Notes: generated from the letters alone by a model not told the origin. A stretch of 64,000 nucleotides of DNA from Arthrobacter sp. fls2-241-R2A-200 (GCF_030209745.1 NZ_JARVRJ010000001.1:62001-126000); one strand, 5' to 3'; numbered from the stretch's first letter, positions 1-10,224 are shown. Numbers and translations are program-made.

Positions 1-279
1 TCGCACTTGGTCCAATGGGCAGCCATCCAGCGGATGCAGGAACTCGGCTGTGTTGAGTACGATTTCTGCGGGACCCCTCCGGCTGCCCGCATCAAAGACA
101 AATCCCACCCCCTGTACGGCCTTGGATCCTTCAAGACGAGCTTCACCAAGACCGTCACGGATTTCGTCGGGTGCTACGACATGGTCCTGAGCCCGCTCCG
201 CTACAAGCTGTGGCTCAAGGGTGCCGAGAAGGTCTTCCGTCGACTCGAAACAATGCGTACCGGCGGCCAGTTCTACTGA
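1..279 (+). CDS. FemAB-family peptidoglycan bridge aminoacyltransferase, C-terminal part
   Basis: The reading frame is already open at the window edge, so only the last 92 residues are visible. They resemble the end of the GNAT-like fold of FemA/FemB/FemX enzymes, with a YDFCGTPP block followed by HPLYGLGSFKTSF. The next gene has the equivalent YNFYGTFG block, so the two look like tandem paralogues. FemAB enzymes are cytoplasmic and add amino acids from aminoacyl-tRNA to the lysine side chain of lipid II, building the interpeptide bridge. Arthrobacter-type walls have such bridges, usually of mixed Ala/Thr/Ser, so the amino acid added cannot be read from sequence. The family call is fairly secure. 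Confidence 0.8.
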   Translation, partial: SHLVQWAAIQRMQELGCVEYDFCGTPPAARIKDKSHPLYGLGSFKTSFTKTVTDFVGCYDMVLSPLRYKLWLKGAEKVFRRLETMRTGGQFY

Positions 280-359
280 GCGCGTAAGAACAGCCAGCAA
301 GCAAGGCCCGCCCCGGCTACTCACGGGTGCAAAATCTACTTTTAGGTGAGGTAATTTCT

Positions 360-1703
360 TTGACACCGATTCAGGCTGGAACCGAAATGGAATTCGTGAT
401 TCTCAGCGACACTGATTACGAGACGTTCGCCAAAGGACACCCTCAGGGTAGCTTCATCCAATCCATGGATCTGACGAGGTTCCAGCGCGCACGCGGGCAG
501 GAAGTGGAGCTCTTCGGGGTTACCAGGGGTGGAAGCCTCATCGCTGCCGGGAAACTCGTCTACGCGTCCAATCGCTTCGGCTACAAGACCGTGGACTGCG
601 CCAAGGGCCCGCTGATGGATTATTCCGACGCCGCGGCGGTGCGCTTCGTCGTCGAGCAGTTGAAGAAGCACGCGGCTACCAAGAAAGCTGCTGAACTGCG
701 GATCTCACCCAACGTCCGGTACATCGCACGGGATGAGGAAGGCGCGGAACACCCGGAGATTGAGGACAACCGGCCTCTGATGAAGGAATTGGAGGGCCTT
801 GGATTCCAGCATCAGGGTTTCGATATGAACTTTGCCAACATCAACTGGATGTTCGTGAAGCAGCTCGACGGGATCGCGGATTCCGAGGAACTCATCATGG
901 GTATGAACTATCGGACGCGTAAGGCCATCCGTAAAGCCGAGAAGAACGGCGTCTACCTCGAACAGGCCACCCTGGAAACACTGGACGACTTCTACAACGC
1001 CCTCAGCACGGCAGGGGATGAGAAGGGCTTCACCTACCGCGAACGCGAGTACTACGAGCAACTTCTCCGCAACACCTCCGATGAGTTCACCAAGCTCATG
1101 ATGGCCAAGATCAACATCCCTGAGTATCGGGCGTCCATCACCGAGCGCCTGGAAGCTGAATCCAAGACGTTGGCCGAACTCAAGCGCGAGGTCGAAGAAA
1201 CCGGCAGCAAAAAGAAGGCCAACCGGATCAAGGTTGTACAGGACCTCGTGGACAGCTACGAGCGGAGCCTGAAGGACATCGAACGATTCCCGGACTCGGT
1301 GGGCGTGGCCACCGTTGCCGCCATTCACTTCGCATGCTCAGGTGATGAACTGGTGTGCGTCATAGGTGGAACCGTCCAGGACTACATCTATTTCAACGGC
1401 GCAACATCCCTTTACTGGGGCATGATGCTCCATGCGCTGAACAACGGGTACTCCCGTTACAACTTCTATGGCACGTTCGGAATCCAGGGCCAGGACGAGA
1501 CTGGCCACGGCGGTTACGAATTCAAGAAGGGGTTCGGCGGTGAAGTTGTCCAGCTGATTGGCGATTTCGTGGCGCCCGTGAATCCCGTGGCCTTCACCGC
1601 GTACCGGACGGCCAGGAAGCTTGCAGGGACTGTCCAGACCGTTCTGGGAAGATTACCAGTAGAGAAGTTGCCCGTACTGAGGAAACTCCGGGGGAATCGC
1701 TGA
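360..1703 (+). CDS. FemAB-family peptidoglycan bridge aminoacyltransferase
   Basis: This is a 447-residue enzyme of the FemA/FemB/FemX family, which transfers amino acids from charged tRNA to lipid II to build the peptidoglycan cross-bridge. It has two GNAT-like halves. Between them a charged helical insert (about residues 260-310, rich in Glu and Lys) matches the coiled-coil arm of FemA/FemX. The late YNFYGTFG block is the family signature. I place the start at TTG 360 because AGGTGAGG lies 8 nt upstream; an in-frame GTG at 327 has no ribosome site. It follows another FemAB gene after about 80 nt, so the two probably add successive bridge residues. Which amino acid each one uses is unknown. 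Confidence 0.85.
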   Translation: MTPIQAGTEMEFVILSDTDYETFAKGHPQGSFIQSMDLTRFQRARGQEVELFGVTRGGSLIAAGKLVYASNRFGYKTVDCAKGPLMDYSDAAAVRFVVEQLKKHAATKKAAELRISPNVRYIARDEEGAEHPEIEDNRPLMKELEGLGFQHQGFDMNFANINWMFVKQLDGIADSEELIMGMNYRTRKAIRKAEKNGVYLEQATLETLDDFYNALSTAGDEKGFTYREREYYEQLLRNTSDEFTKLMMAKINIPEYRASITERLEAESKTLAELKREVEETGSKKKANRIKVVQDLVDSYERSLKDIERFPDSVGVATVAAIHFACSGDELVCVIGGTVQDYIYFNGATSLYWGMMLHALNNGYSRYNFYGTFGIQGQDETGHGGYEFKKGFGGEVVQLIGDFVAPVNPVAFTAYRTARKLAGTVQTVLGRLPVEKLPVLRKLRGNR

Positions 1704-1731
1704 TCAAAGAGGCAAAGGGGAGGATCGCTGC

Positions 1732-3219
1732 GTGACTGAATGGCCCGAAGGGTCCGGCGGCCGTCCGCCAATGGATGGCTTGCCCAAGACCCAGCCGCTG
1801 CGCCCATCGCAGGTGCGGCAGAACGTCACCGCAAAACGCATGCTGATGCGATTGGTCCAAGGGGACAGTCCGCCCACCGCGCCCATGAATATCGTGGACC
1901 GGCTTGCGGGAAGTCCTTACGCCAATCCCACCATCCAGGTGGCAGGAGTGGACGCCTCCGCCCGGAAAACGATCGACTTCGCCCTGCATCTGGCCGAAGT
2001 CATGTTCCGTTACGGTGCCGGTGCCCTTGAGGTTGAGACCAGCATGATTGCCGTGACAGCAGCCCTGGGCCTCAAAAACGTTGAAGTGGACATCACCAAC
2101 CAGTCTGTCGCCATCAACTACGCGCCCAAGGACCAGACGCCCATTACGCTTCTTCGCGTGGTCCGGTCCTGGACGAATAATTATGCGGGGCTCGCCCAAG
2201 TCCACCAGTTGGTGACCGACATCATCGCAGGGGGAGTAGGCCGTGACGAAGCAGTTCGTCGCCTGAACGGCATCATTCGCAGCGCCAAGCCGTTTCCACG
2301 CTGGATGGTAACCATGGCCTTCGCAGTATTTGCCGCGGTCTTCGTGGGCGTCCTGGGTGGAGGCCTGGGAGCGTCCGCCGTTGCTTTCGCTTCAAACCTC
2401 ATGGTCAGCTTGCTGGCACGTCAACTGACCAAGTGGCGGACCGCGGATTTCTTCGTCACCATGGCGTGCGCGTTCCTGGTGACCTTTATCGCGTTGATGC
2501 TTCGATGGGCCGGCGTAGACATCGCGCCTTCGATTGTGGTTGCTGGCGGCATCTTGCTGTTGTTGCCTACAGGTCGGCTCGTTTCAGCCGTGCAGGACGC
2601 CATCAATGGCTTCCCCGTCACGGCCGCGGGACGGTTCCTCTCCACGTTGCTCACCTTTGGCGCCATCGTTGCGGGCATCGCCGTCGCCGTGGTGGTGGGA
2701 ACGGTGATGGGAAACGCGGTGCTGGACGTCACCCAAACATTCCCGGACGCGTACCCTTTGTGGGGCAAAGCGGTCTTGATAGCCATCGCTGTGTTGGCCA
2801 TCGGAGTCACCGAACAGACGCAGATGCGATTGCTCCTCCCGACGGCGGCGGTAGGTATCGTGGGCTTCTTTGTCCTGTGGGGGGTCGGCCAAGGGGGTGT
2901 CGGGGACCGCCTGTCTCCGGCGGTTGCCGCCGTCGTCATCGGTTTGTTGGCCAGGGTCCTCGCGCTCAAACTGGGCGCCCCGCAGCTGGTGGTCGCTGTT
3001 CCGGCGGCCCTGATCCTGCTTCCGGGGCTTACTATATTCCGCTCCATGTATGTTTTGACCGTTGAGGGTGGCAACATTCTGGTGGGGGCCGGCGGCATGC
3101 TGAATGCAGGTGCGATTGTGCTCGGGGTGGCCGCCGGAATTGTGCTGGGTGACAACCTTGCCCGGCCGCTGACCAAGGGGCTGTCCAGCAATGAGCGGCG
3201 CCGGGTACGGCGGCGCTAG
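1732..3219 (+). CDS. thrE: ThrE-family threonine/serine exporter
   Basis: The 495-residue protein has the two-part layout of the Corynebacterium ThrE family. A soluble N-terminal domain (about residues 45-190, with conserved FRYGAGALEVE) is followed from about residue 191 by roughly ten hydrophobic membrane segments and a short basic tail. ThrE exports threonine and serine using the proton gradient. The GTG start at 1732 has a purine-rich GGGGAGG about 8 nt upstream. The gene lies 28 nt after the FemAB gene and could be co-transcribed with it. It ends 13 nt before a convergent gene. Substrate is assigned from the family only. Confidence 0.88.
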   Translation: MTEWPEGSGGRPPMDGLPKTQPLRPSQVRQNVTAKRMLMRLVQGDSPPTAPMNIVDRLAGSPYANPTIQVAGVDASARKTIDFALHLAEVMFRYGAGALEVETSMIAVTAALGLKNVEVDITNQSVAINYAPKDQTPITLLRVVRSWTNNYAGLAQVHQLVTDIIAGGVGRDEAVRRLNGIIRSAKPFPRWMVTMAFAVFAAVFVGVLGGGLGASAVAFASNLMVSLLARQLTKWRTADFFVTMACAFLVTFIALMLRWAGVDIAPSIVVAGGILLLLPTGRLVSAVQDAINGFPVTAAGRFLSTLLTFGAIVAGIAVAVVVGTVMGNAVLDVTQTFPDAYPLWGKAVLIAIAVLAIGVTEQTQMRLLLPTAAVGIVGFFVLWGVGQGGVGDRLSPAVAAVVIGLLARVLALKLGAPQLVVAVPAALILLPGLTIFRSMYVLTVEGGNILVGAGGMLNAGAIVLGVAAGIVLGDNLARPLTKGLSSNERRRVRRR

Positions 3220-3232
3220 TACCTGGAAAGGC

Positions 3233-4075
3233 CTAGATTTTGCCTACGGGCAATTTCTTCTCGGCTTGGAATACTTCCTCCACGCGGCCCTGCGCCCAGT
3301 ACCCCGAGAGGGAGACCTGAGAACGCTCCAAGCCCCTTTGGCTGAAGAAGATTTCGCGGAGACCCTTCATGTAGCCGCGCTCCCCATGGGCGAACACGTC
3401 CACCTGGCCCGGTAACCACTCGATGCCGCGGAGCGCCTCAAGCAGCAGCTCGCTGGATCCGGCGGGTACTCCGCGGCGGAACAGCCAGTGGAGTTCGACG
3501 CCCGAAGGTGCCGCGATCGGGAGAATATCGGCCTCGCTGTCCACCTCCAGGAACACCATGCCCCGGGCTTCTTCGGAGAGCGACTCGACGCAGGCTGCGA
3601 TGGCCGGAATGGCCGCGTCGTCGCCGGCAAAAAGGTGCCAGTCGACGTCGGGCGCTGGGCTGTATGCGCCACCGGGACCAGTGAAGATCAGGTCGTCTCC
3701 GGGTTGGGCGGCGGCGGCCCATGGTCCAGCCAAGCCTTCGTCGCCGTGGACCACAAAGTCGATGGCCAGTTCCTTGGCTTCCATGTTGACCCATCGGACG
3801 GTGTAGGTCCTTGTATGCGGCCACTGCTCGCGGGGCATGCTTTCCCGGATGGCCCACAAGTCCAGCGGCAGTTGGTAGTCGACGCCGGGCTGCGGGAAAA
3901 CGATCTTGACGTATCTGTCTACGTGCTCGTTGTTTTCGTAGTCCGCGAAGCCCTCTCCGCCCGCCACAATCCGCACCATGTGGGGCGAAAGGAGCTCTTT
4001 ACGCACCACCGTCAGGTTGACCTGCGGGCGGGTTTTGCGTGTGGCGGAGGATGTCGATGGGAGTACGGCGTTCAT
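3233..4075 (-). CDS. Siderophore-interacting FAD-binding reductase (SIP/ViuB family)
   Basis: This 280-residue cytoplasmic flavoprotein belongs to the ViuB/SIP family, which reduces ferric siderophores to release iron. The N-terminal FAD-binding barrel carries the RTYTVRW motif (about residues 93-99). A central GDDAAIPAI block and a C-terminal SGYWAQGR block, typical of the NAD(P)H-binding half, follow. The start is supported by a TAGGCT -10 element that ends 7 nt before the ATG, implying a leaderless message. No siderophore biosynthesis or uptake gene is adjacent. Iron control is plausible, but I see no convincing DtxR-type operator at the promoter. Confidence 0.88.
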   Translation of the reverse strand: MNAVLPSTSSATRKTRPQVNLTVVRKELLSPHMVRIVAGGEGFADYENNEHVDRYVKIVFPQPGVDYQLPLDLWAIRESMPREQWPHTRTYTVRWVNMEAKELAIDFVVHGDEGLAGPWAAAAQPGDDLIFTGPGGAYSPAPDVDWHLFAGDDAAIPAIAACVESLSEEARGMVFLEVDSEADILPIAAPSGVELHWLFRRGVPAGSSELLLEALRGIEWLPGQVDVFAHGERGYMKGLREIFFSQRGLERSQVSLSGYWAQGRVEEVFQAEKKLPVGKI

Positions 4076-4082
4076 AGAAGCA

Positions 4083-4088
4083 AGCCTA
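4083..4088 (-). promoter_or_regulatory. -10 box of a leaderless promoter (SIP gene)
   Basis: TAGGCT on the minus strand is followed by 7 nt and then the ATG at 4075. This spacing puts the transcription start at or beside the start codon. No strong -35 is evident. Confidence 0.5.
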
Positions 4089-4113
4089 GGCCACTGCTGG
4101 CCGGAACCGCCCC

Positions 4114-4180
4114 CTCGTTGTGGGGCCCGCTCTGAAGCCTAAAGCACCCTCCAACCCTGCAGAGCAGGCCCCACAACGGA
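4114..4180. repeat. REP-like palindrome, copy 1
   Basis: Two arms around CGTTGTGGGGCCCGCTCTG (left, from about 4116) and CAGAGCAGGCCCCACAACG (right, from about 4160) are inverted copies with only one or two mismatches, separated by about 23 nt. A nearly identical arm pair occurs at 49503-49567. It lies between the uracil-DNA glycosylase 3' end and the SIP promoter. The arms are too GC-rich, and lack a T-run, for a standard terminator. A dispersed extragenic palindrome is the best description. Confidence 0.6.
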
Positions 4181-4250
4181 GCAAACGACGCCCTTCAGAC
4201 CCCTCCAGCTCGTGGGGCCTTGACTCGTGAGGCCTTTACTCACGGGCCGG

Positions 4251-5021
4251 TCAGATGACCGGAAGTTCCCAGTCAATCGGGGCGGCGCCCTGCTCGCGCA
4301 GCAACTCATTGGCCTGGCTGAAGGGCTTGGAACCGAAGAACCCGCGAGAGGCCGAGAGCGGACTGGGATGGGGAGACGAGATGGACGGGGCACCTGCCAG
4401 CAGGGGTTCGACAGACAACGCGTCCTTTCCCCACAGGATCGCCACCAGCGGGCTCTGCCGGCCCAAGCCGTCGGTGCGTTCCGCCACCGCCGTGACCGCC
4501 GCCGTCGTGATAGCCTCCCAGCCTTTCCCGCGGTGCGAGCCGGCAGCTCCCGCGGAGACACTGAGGACCCTGTTCAGGAGCAGGACACCTTGATCGGACC
4601 AAGCGCTGAGGTCTCCGTGGACGCGGGGCGGCAGGCCAAGGTCATCGTGGAGCTCGCGGTAGATGTTCGCCAGGCTTCGCGGGATGGGCCGGGTCTGCCT
4701 GGCCACGGCAAAGGAAAGTCCGACGGCGTGTCCCGGTGTCGGGTACGGATCCTGGCCGAGTATCAGTACCTTGACGTCGGCAAGGGGGCGCCGGAACGCC
4801 CGCAGGAGGTTGTCCGCGGACGGCAGCACCTGGATGCCGGCGTCGGCCTGGCGCGCCACGAAAGCCAAAACGTCGCGGAACTGTCCTTCCAAGGGAGACA
4901 AGGCAGCCGCCCAGTCGGGCGCCATCAGCTCGTCCAACGGCCTGCCCGCCAGTTCGGCAAAGCCAACGTCCGGCACCGCCGCCGGTTCAAGATCAAAGAG
5001 AGCATCCTCGCCAGTCACCAC
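4251..5021 (-). CDS. ung: Uracil-DNA glycosylase
   Basis: This is a family-1 uracil-DNA glycosylase of 256 residues, which removes uracil from DNA as the first step of base-excision repair. The catalytic water-activating motif GQDPYP is at residues 89-94, followed by [19 protein letters not shown] holds the uracil-recognition Asn, and HPSPLSA near the C-terminus carries the catalytic His and the DNA-intercalation loop. The usual GQDPYH has Pro in the last place, which is common in Actinobacteria. The start is GTG 5021. The gene is transcribed away from the DUF3263 gene. The call is secure. Confidence 0.96.
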   Translation of the reverse strand: MVTGEDALFDLEPAAVPDVGFAELAGRPLDELMAPDWAAALSPLEGQFRDVLAFVARQADAGIQVLPSADNLLRAFRRPLADVKVLILGQDPYPTPGHAVGLSFAVARQTRPIPRSLANIYRELHDDLGLPPRVHGDLSAWSDQGVLLLNRVLSVSAGAAGSHRGKGWEAITTAAVTAVAERTDGLGRQSPLVAILWGKDALSVEPLLAGAPSISSPHPSPLSASRGFFGSKPFSQANELLREQGAAPIDWELPVI

Positions 5022-5124
5022 GCCATTGTCCCCTGCGTCCGGCGCCCATGCGAATGACAGCGTTGTTATTCGCCCCTACCATGGGGGTAGGTCTTTTCCC
5101 ATCTGAGCGTCGAAGGAGCCTGCC

Positions 5125-5460
5125 ATGGCAGAACCAGCACCGGATCCGATGGCGCAGCAAGCCACCCACTTTGACCGTGCGGACTTTGTCGGAAATACCC
5201 GCCCCGATTCCCCGCTCAGTGAGCGCGATCAGCGGATGTTGTCCCTGGAAAGGCAATGGTGGAAGTACTCCGGCGCCAAGGAACAAGCCATTCGTGAGCT
5301 CTTCGATCTCTCGGCAACGCACTACTACCAGATCCTGAATGCGTTGATCGATACCGAAGATGCGTTGGCCCACGATCCCATGCTGGTCAAGAGATTGCGT
5401 AGACTACGTACGTCCCGCCAGCGCGCGCGGACTGCGCGCCGCTTGGGGTCCGACGCGTAA
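5125..5460 (+). CDS. DUF3263 family protein
   Basis: This 111-residue protein matches DUF3263, a small actinobacterial family of unknown function. The core, SERDQRMLSLERQWWKYSGA, is followed by a predicted helix-turn-helix-like stretch (IRELFDLSATHYYQILNALI) and a very basic Arg-rich tail. The composition suggests DNA or RNA binding, but that is inference. The ATG at 5125 has AAGGAG 7 nt upstream. In other Actinobacteria this family often sits next to a LytR C-terminal-domain gene, as here (49 nt downstream), so the two probably share a transcript. Confidence 0.85.
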   Translation: MAEPAPDPMAQQATHFDRADFVGNTRPDSPLSERDQRMLSLERQWWKYSGAKEQAIRELFDLSATHYYQILNALIDTEDALAHDPMLVKRLRRLRTSRQRARTARRLGSDA

Positions 5461-5509
5461 AACGCCCGGCTGATCTGTCAGCAGCAACCAGCAAGGACAA
5501 CGCTTCACC

Positions 5510-6124
5510 ATGACCAAATATGCCAGGGACGAGTTCGACCAGGTCCCAGAGAACAGCTCCCGGCAAGGCGTCCACCGCGACGCCCAAGCAACGTCCCGGC
5601 CCGCTTTGTGGCCGGTCCTCACCGTCGGGGCAGTGGCCTTGGTGCTTGGCTTGGTGGCGTTCTTGATCCTTCCGCGCCTTGGGTTTGTGGCACCGAGCGC
5701 AGCGCCTAGTGCTTCGACGTCGGCACCCCGCCAGAGCAGCGCGCCGCCGTCAGCGGCCCCTAGCGCATCGAGCAGCGCCCCGGCTGCGTCCCCGGCGCCC
5801 AGCGCGACGCCGTCGGAAACTCCCTCGGCGACCCCGACGGCGGCTCCCGTGGACAAGTCCACCCCGGTGGCTGTCTACAACGGTGCCGGCACGGCCGGTT
5901 TGGCCTCCAAGGTCGCCGGCTTGGTCCAAGGCGGCGGCTGGACCTTGGGTACGGTGGGCAACTGGGGCGGCCTGCCACAGAAATCTTCCGTCATCTTCTA
6001 TAACGCGCCCGCCCAGAAGGCTAATGCCGAAGCGTTGGGTACCCTTCTCGGGATCCAGCAAGTAGTCGAGGCCCCTGACGTCCAGCAGCCGCTCGTTGTG
6101 GTCGCAGGTCCGGGTTACCAATAA
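5510..6124 (+). CDS. LytR C-terminal domain (LytR_C) membrane-anchored protein
   Basis: This 204-residue protein has a cytoplasmic N-terminus, one membrane segment (about residues 36-58, LTVGAVALVLGLVAFLILP), a Ser/Ala/Pro-rich linker of about 55 residues, and a compact extracellular domain starting at PVAVYNGAGTAGLA. The last part is the LytR_C (PF13399-type) fold. That fold is known as the tail of LytR-CpsA-Psr enzymes, but here it stands alone without the ligase domain. A cell-envelope role is likely; no catalytic residues are visible. AAGGA precedes the ATG. A tandem duplication covers the stop codon. Confidence 0.85.
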   Translation: MTKYARDEFDQVPENSSRQGVHRDAQATSRPALWPVLTVGAVALVLGLVAFLILPRLGFVAPSAAPSASTSAPRQSSAPPSAAPSASSSAPAASPAPSATPSETPSATPTAAPVDKSTPVAVYNGAGTAGLASKVAGLVQGGGWTLGTVGNWGGLPQKSSVIFYNAPAQKANAEALGTLLGIQQVVEAPDVQQPLVVVAGPGYQ

Positions 6125-6153
6125 ACGCCGGGTCACCAATAAACGCCGAGTCA
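6118..6153. repeat. 18-bp tandem duplication across a stop codon
   Basis: CCAATAAACGCCGGGTCA (6118-6135) is followed directly by CCAATAAACGCCGAGTCA (6136-6153), one mismatch apart. The first copy contains the TAA stop of the LytR_C gene, so the stop codon and its surroundings have been doubled. Confidence 0.8.
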
Positions 6154-6309
6154 CCAGGAAAACACGGCACCATCCCGGTTAAGCCTCAATAACAAAAGCG
6201 ATGCACTTCGCCAGCGCGGCACCGCGTTGCGACCACAGTGGTTACAGTGGATTAACTCCGGCCCGGAGATCCCGGCTACCGGACTTTGGCTACTGTGAAA
6301 GTGGGCATC

Positions 6310-6513
6310 ATGGCTTTGGGAACCGTCAAATGGTTCAACGCCGAAAAGGGTTACGGCTTCATCACTGTGGATGATTCCGGCGACGACATTTTTGTACACT
6401 GGTCCGCCCTTCAAATGGACGGATTCCGGGCCCTTGAGGAGGGCCAGAGGGTTGAGTTTGAATTGGGCGAGGGGCAGAAGGGCCCCCAAGCCGAGAGTGT
6501 ACGCGTCGCCTGA
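6310..6513 (+). CDS. Cold-shock protein (CspA family)
   Basis: This is a 67-residue single cold-shock domain. The RNP1 motif KGYGFITV and the RNP2-like DIFVHWSAL are both present, preceded by the family start [10 protein letters not shown]. CspA proteins bind single-stranded RNA and DNA and melt mRNA structure. I choose ATG 6310 over an in-frame upstream GTG because family members start exactly there. The gene stands alone between the LytR_C gene and groEL. The C-terminal half is somewhat divergent from CspA, but the length is normal. Confidence 0.93.
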   Translation: MALGTVKWFNAEKGYGFITVDDSGDDIFVHWSALQMDGFRALEEGQRVEFELGEGQKGPQAESVRVA

Positions 6514-6579
6514 GCCACGGACACTGGCTGCCGACGCCGGCTGGAACCTTTTCGTTTATAGCGCAGCATGGAGCCGCTG

Positions 6580-6606
6580 CTTGCACTCTCCCCGGGTGAG
6601 TGCTAA
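6580..6606 (+). promoter_or_regulatory. CIRCE operator 1 (HrcA site) of groEL
   Basis: The right half GAGTGCTAA (6598-6606) is perfect, and the left half CTTGCACTC (6580-6588) differs at two positions from TTAGCACTC. The spacer is the canonical 9 nt. CIRCE is the binding site of the heat-shock repressor HrcA. Confidence 0.85.
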
Positions 6607-6614
6607 TTATTGAG

Positions 6615-6641
6615 TTAGCACTCCAACGGTTCGACTGCTAA
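6615..6641 (+). promoter_or_regulatory. CIRCE operator 2 (HrcA site) of groEL
   Basis: The left half TTAGCACTC (6615-6623) is perfect, and the right half GACTGCTAA (6633-6641) has one mismatch. The spacer is 9 nt. It starts 35 bp after operator 1, so two HrcA dimers could sit about three helical turns apart. Confidence 0.85.
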
Positions 6642-8449
<1,808 letters not shown>

Positions 8450-8480
8450 GCCCTCCCGCTCTTTGCACTAAGAGCATCAC

Positions 8481-8519
8481 GACGGCGGTCCCCACCATTT
8501 GGTTGGGGGCCGCCGTTTT
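8481..8519 (+). terminator. Rho-independent terminator of groEL
   Basis: ACGGCGGTCCCCA pairs with TGGGGGCCGCCGT across a 9-nt loop and is followed by a T-run. It starts about 30 nt after the groEL stop. Confidence 0.88.
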
Positions 8520-8594
8520 GCTGTGCCCGAGTACTTATATGCGCTCTTTGAGCTGCGCGTTTTAGTGTCAGTAAGGTCTGGCAGGATTAAGTGC

Positions 8595-9677
8595 ATGACG
8601 ATTATTGCTGCCGCCGACGGGTCCGCCCTCGGTAATCCTGGGCCGGCCGGTTGGGCCTGGTATGTTGACGATTCCTGTTGGCGGGCAGGGGGATGGCCAC
8701 ATGGGACCAACAACCAAGGCGAATTGATGGCTGTCCTGGACTTGTTCCGGTCCACGGCGCATGTTCCCGAGCAAGATTTGCTGATCCTGTGCGATAGCCA
8801 GTACGTCATCAACTGCATCACCAAGTGGATGCCGGGTTGGAAGCGGAAGGGATGGCGGAAGGCAGACGGCAAGGCTGTCCTGAACGTGGATCTGCTCAAG
8901 GACATCGATCAAGCCATCACCGGACGCAAGTACACCTTTGAATGGGTAAAGGGGCATGCCGGGCATGACCTCAATGAAGCGGCGGACGAGCGTGCACGCG
9001 CGGTGGCCGTTGCTTATCAGCAGGGCGTAGCTCCCCGCAGCGGGCCGGGCTTCCCGGGAGCTTCGGCTGGGGTGCGTGGCGAGCTTGGGGGCCGTCCTGC
9101 CGGGCTGCAGAGCCATGGCGCGCAGCCCCAAGAAGCACGGCCCCAAGAGGCGCAGCCCCAGGCCCTGGCCTCGTTAGCCCAGGGCACCCGCCAGCAAGCC
9201 CCCGCTGGTGACCAGCAGTCCCGGACAGGACGGACATCCTGGCCGCATTCGGAGCCGACCCTTTTCGGGGAGTCCGGAATCTTTGGCCAGCCTGACCTGT
9301 TCAGCGAGCTCGACGAACAAACTTCGGTGGTGCCGCTGTCGGCCGAAGACACGGTCTTGGCGTTGGAACGCGAGATGCTCAGGCCGGAGGTGCGGGCGGA
9401 CATCGGCCGGATTGGCGTTCTGCTCCACCCGGACTTTGCCGAGATCGGAAGCTCGGGGCGATTTTGGACCCGGGATGCCATGATGATGGCCCTGGAGGAA
9501 GATCCCGGTGAACCCACTGAGCTAGAGCTCCTGAGCGCAGATCGCCTGAACGAGGACACCATACTCCTGAACTATCGCAGTCTGGCACCTGCGGGTGCTG
9601 CCTTACGCAGTTCCGTGTGGATGCTGGACCGGGGCCAATGGCGGCTGAGGTTCCATCAAGGGACAAGTGAACAGTAG
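8595..9677 (+). CDS. RNase H-like domain fused to a DUF4440/NTF2-like domain
   Basis: The 361-residue protein has two parts. The N-terminal 145 residues are a type 1 RNase H fold with the acidic active site in place: Asp in AADGSALGNPGPAGWAW, Glu in NNQGELMAV, Asp in LCDSQYV and Asp in NEAADERA. A Gln/Pro/Ala-rich linker of about 75 residues contains repeats of the type PQEA. The last 110 residues (from LALEREMLRPEVR) look like a DUF4440 NTF2-like domain, often found in small enzymes and binding proteins. RNase H cuts RNA in RNA-DNA hybrids; the role of the second domain is unknown. The start is ATG 8595, where homology begins. The catalytic half is confident. Confidence 0.85.
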   Translation: MTIIAAADGSALGNPGPAGWAWYVDDSCWRAGGWPHGTNNQGELMAVLDLFRSTAHVPEQDLLILCDSQYVINCITKWMPGWKRKGWRKADGKAVLNVDLLKDIDQAITGRKYTFEWVKGHAGHDLNEAADERARAVAVAYQQGVAPRSGPGFPGASAGVRGELGGRPAGLQSHGAQPQEARPQEAQPQALASLAQGTRQQAPAGDQQSRTGRTSWPHSEPTLFGESGIFGQPDLFSELDEQTSVVPLSAEDTVLALEREMLRPEVRADIGRIGVLLHPDFAEIGSSGRFWTRDAMMMALEEDPGEPTELELLSADRLNEDTILLNYRSLAPAGAALRSSVWMLDRGQWRLRFHQGTSEQ

Positions 9678-9726
9678 CGGAACACGCTAGCGGGCCGACC
9701 AGCCGCCCGGACCAGACCAATTAAGA

Positions 9727-9770
9727 CCTGCGAGGCCCGCCTTCAAGGGGGAAGAGAGGGGCCCCGCAGG
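9727..9770. terminator. Hairpin between convergent genes
   Basis: CCTGCGAGGCCC (9727-9738) pairs with GGGCCCCGCAGG (9759-9770) with one mismatch. It sits between the 3' ends of the RNase H fusion and the WXG100 gene. There is no clear T-run, so it may be a weak bidirectional terminator. Confidence 0.45.
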
Positions 9771-9803
9771 AGTCATCTCGGCCGATGGCCGTGGGAGGAA
9801 AAG

Positions 9804-10094
9804 CTAGAAAGCGAAGCGCTGGGTGTTGCCCTGTTCCACCTCAAGGTAACTGGTAGCAGCTGAGGACAGCGCCGCGTCAATGGACGCGAGCGAGGCTTCC
9901 ACCTTGCTCTGGGTCAGGGACCACTCCACGAGGAGGGCCTGGAAATTGGTAGCGGCGGAACCCTTCCAGGTGGCCTGGAGTTCCTCCAAACCCCGCCTCA
10001 TGGCTTGGACGTCGGTACTGACTCTGTCCACTGTTGCCTTGACGTTGGCGGACTTGAGCTGGAGCAGCTCGGTATCGACGGAGATGACGCTCAT
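9804..10094 (-). CDS. WXG100-family (ESAT-6-like) protein
   Basis: This 96-residue all-helical protein carries the central Trp-Lys-Gly turn at residues 43-45 (TWKGSAATNF), flanked by two long helices. That is the ESAT-6/WXG100 fold, whose members are exported by type VII secretion or serve as partners of such substrates. ATG 10094 is chosen because family members begin close to this point (MSVISVDTELLQLKSANV). No EccC ATPase, EccD or toxin gene is adjacent, so it is an isolated member. Its export system, if used, lies elsewhere. Confidence 0.88.
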   Translation of the reverse strand: MSVISVDTELLQLKSANVKATVDRVSTDVQAMRRGLEELQATWKGSAATNFQALLVEWSLTQSKVEASLASIDAALSSAATSYLEVEQGNTQRFAF

Positions 10095-10224
10095 AGGGGA
10101 TGCCTTTCGACGAAGATGTTCCGCTAGATGCGGCGGGTTGCGTGGCCACATCAATCAGCCTAGGTAGCCGGCGCCCTGGGCAGTACCAGCCATCGCCTCT
10201 ATGTGGATAACGGCCGGGGTACAG

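Noticed and set aside
2421..3191. A 256-codon open frame opposite thrE
   Set aside because: It is rich in Thr, Ala and Pro with no domain, and lies fully within the membrane part of thrE.
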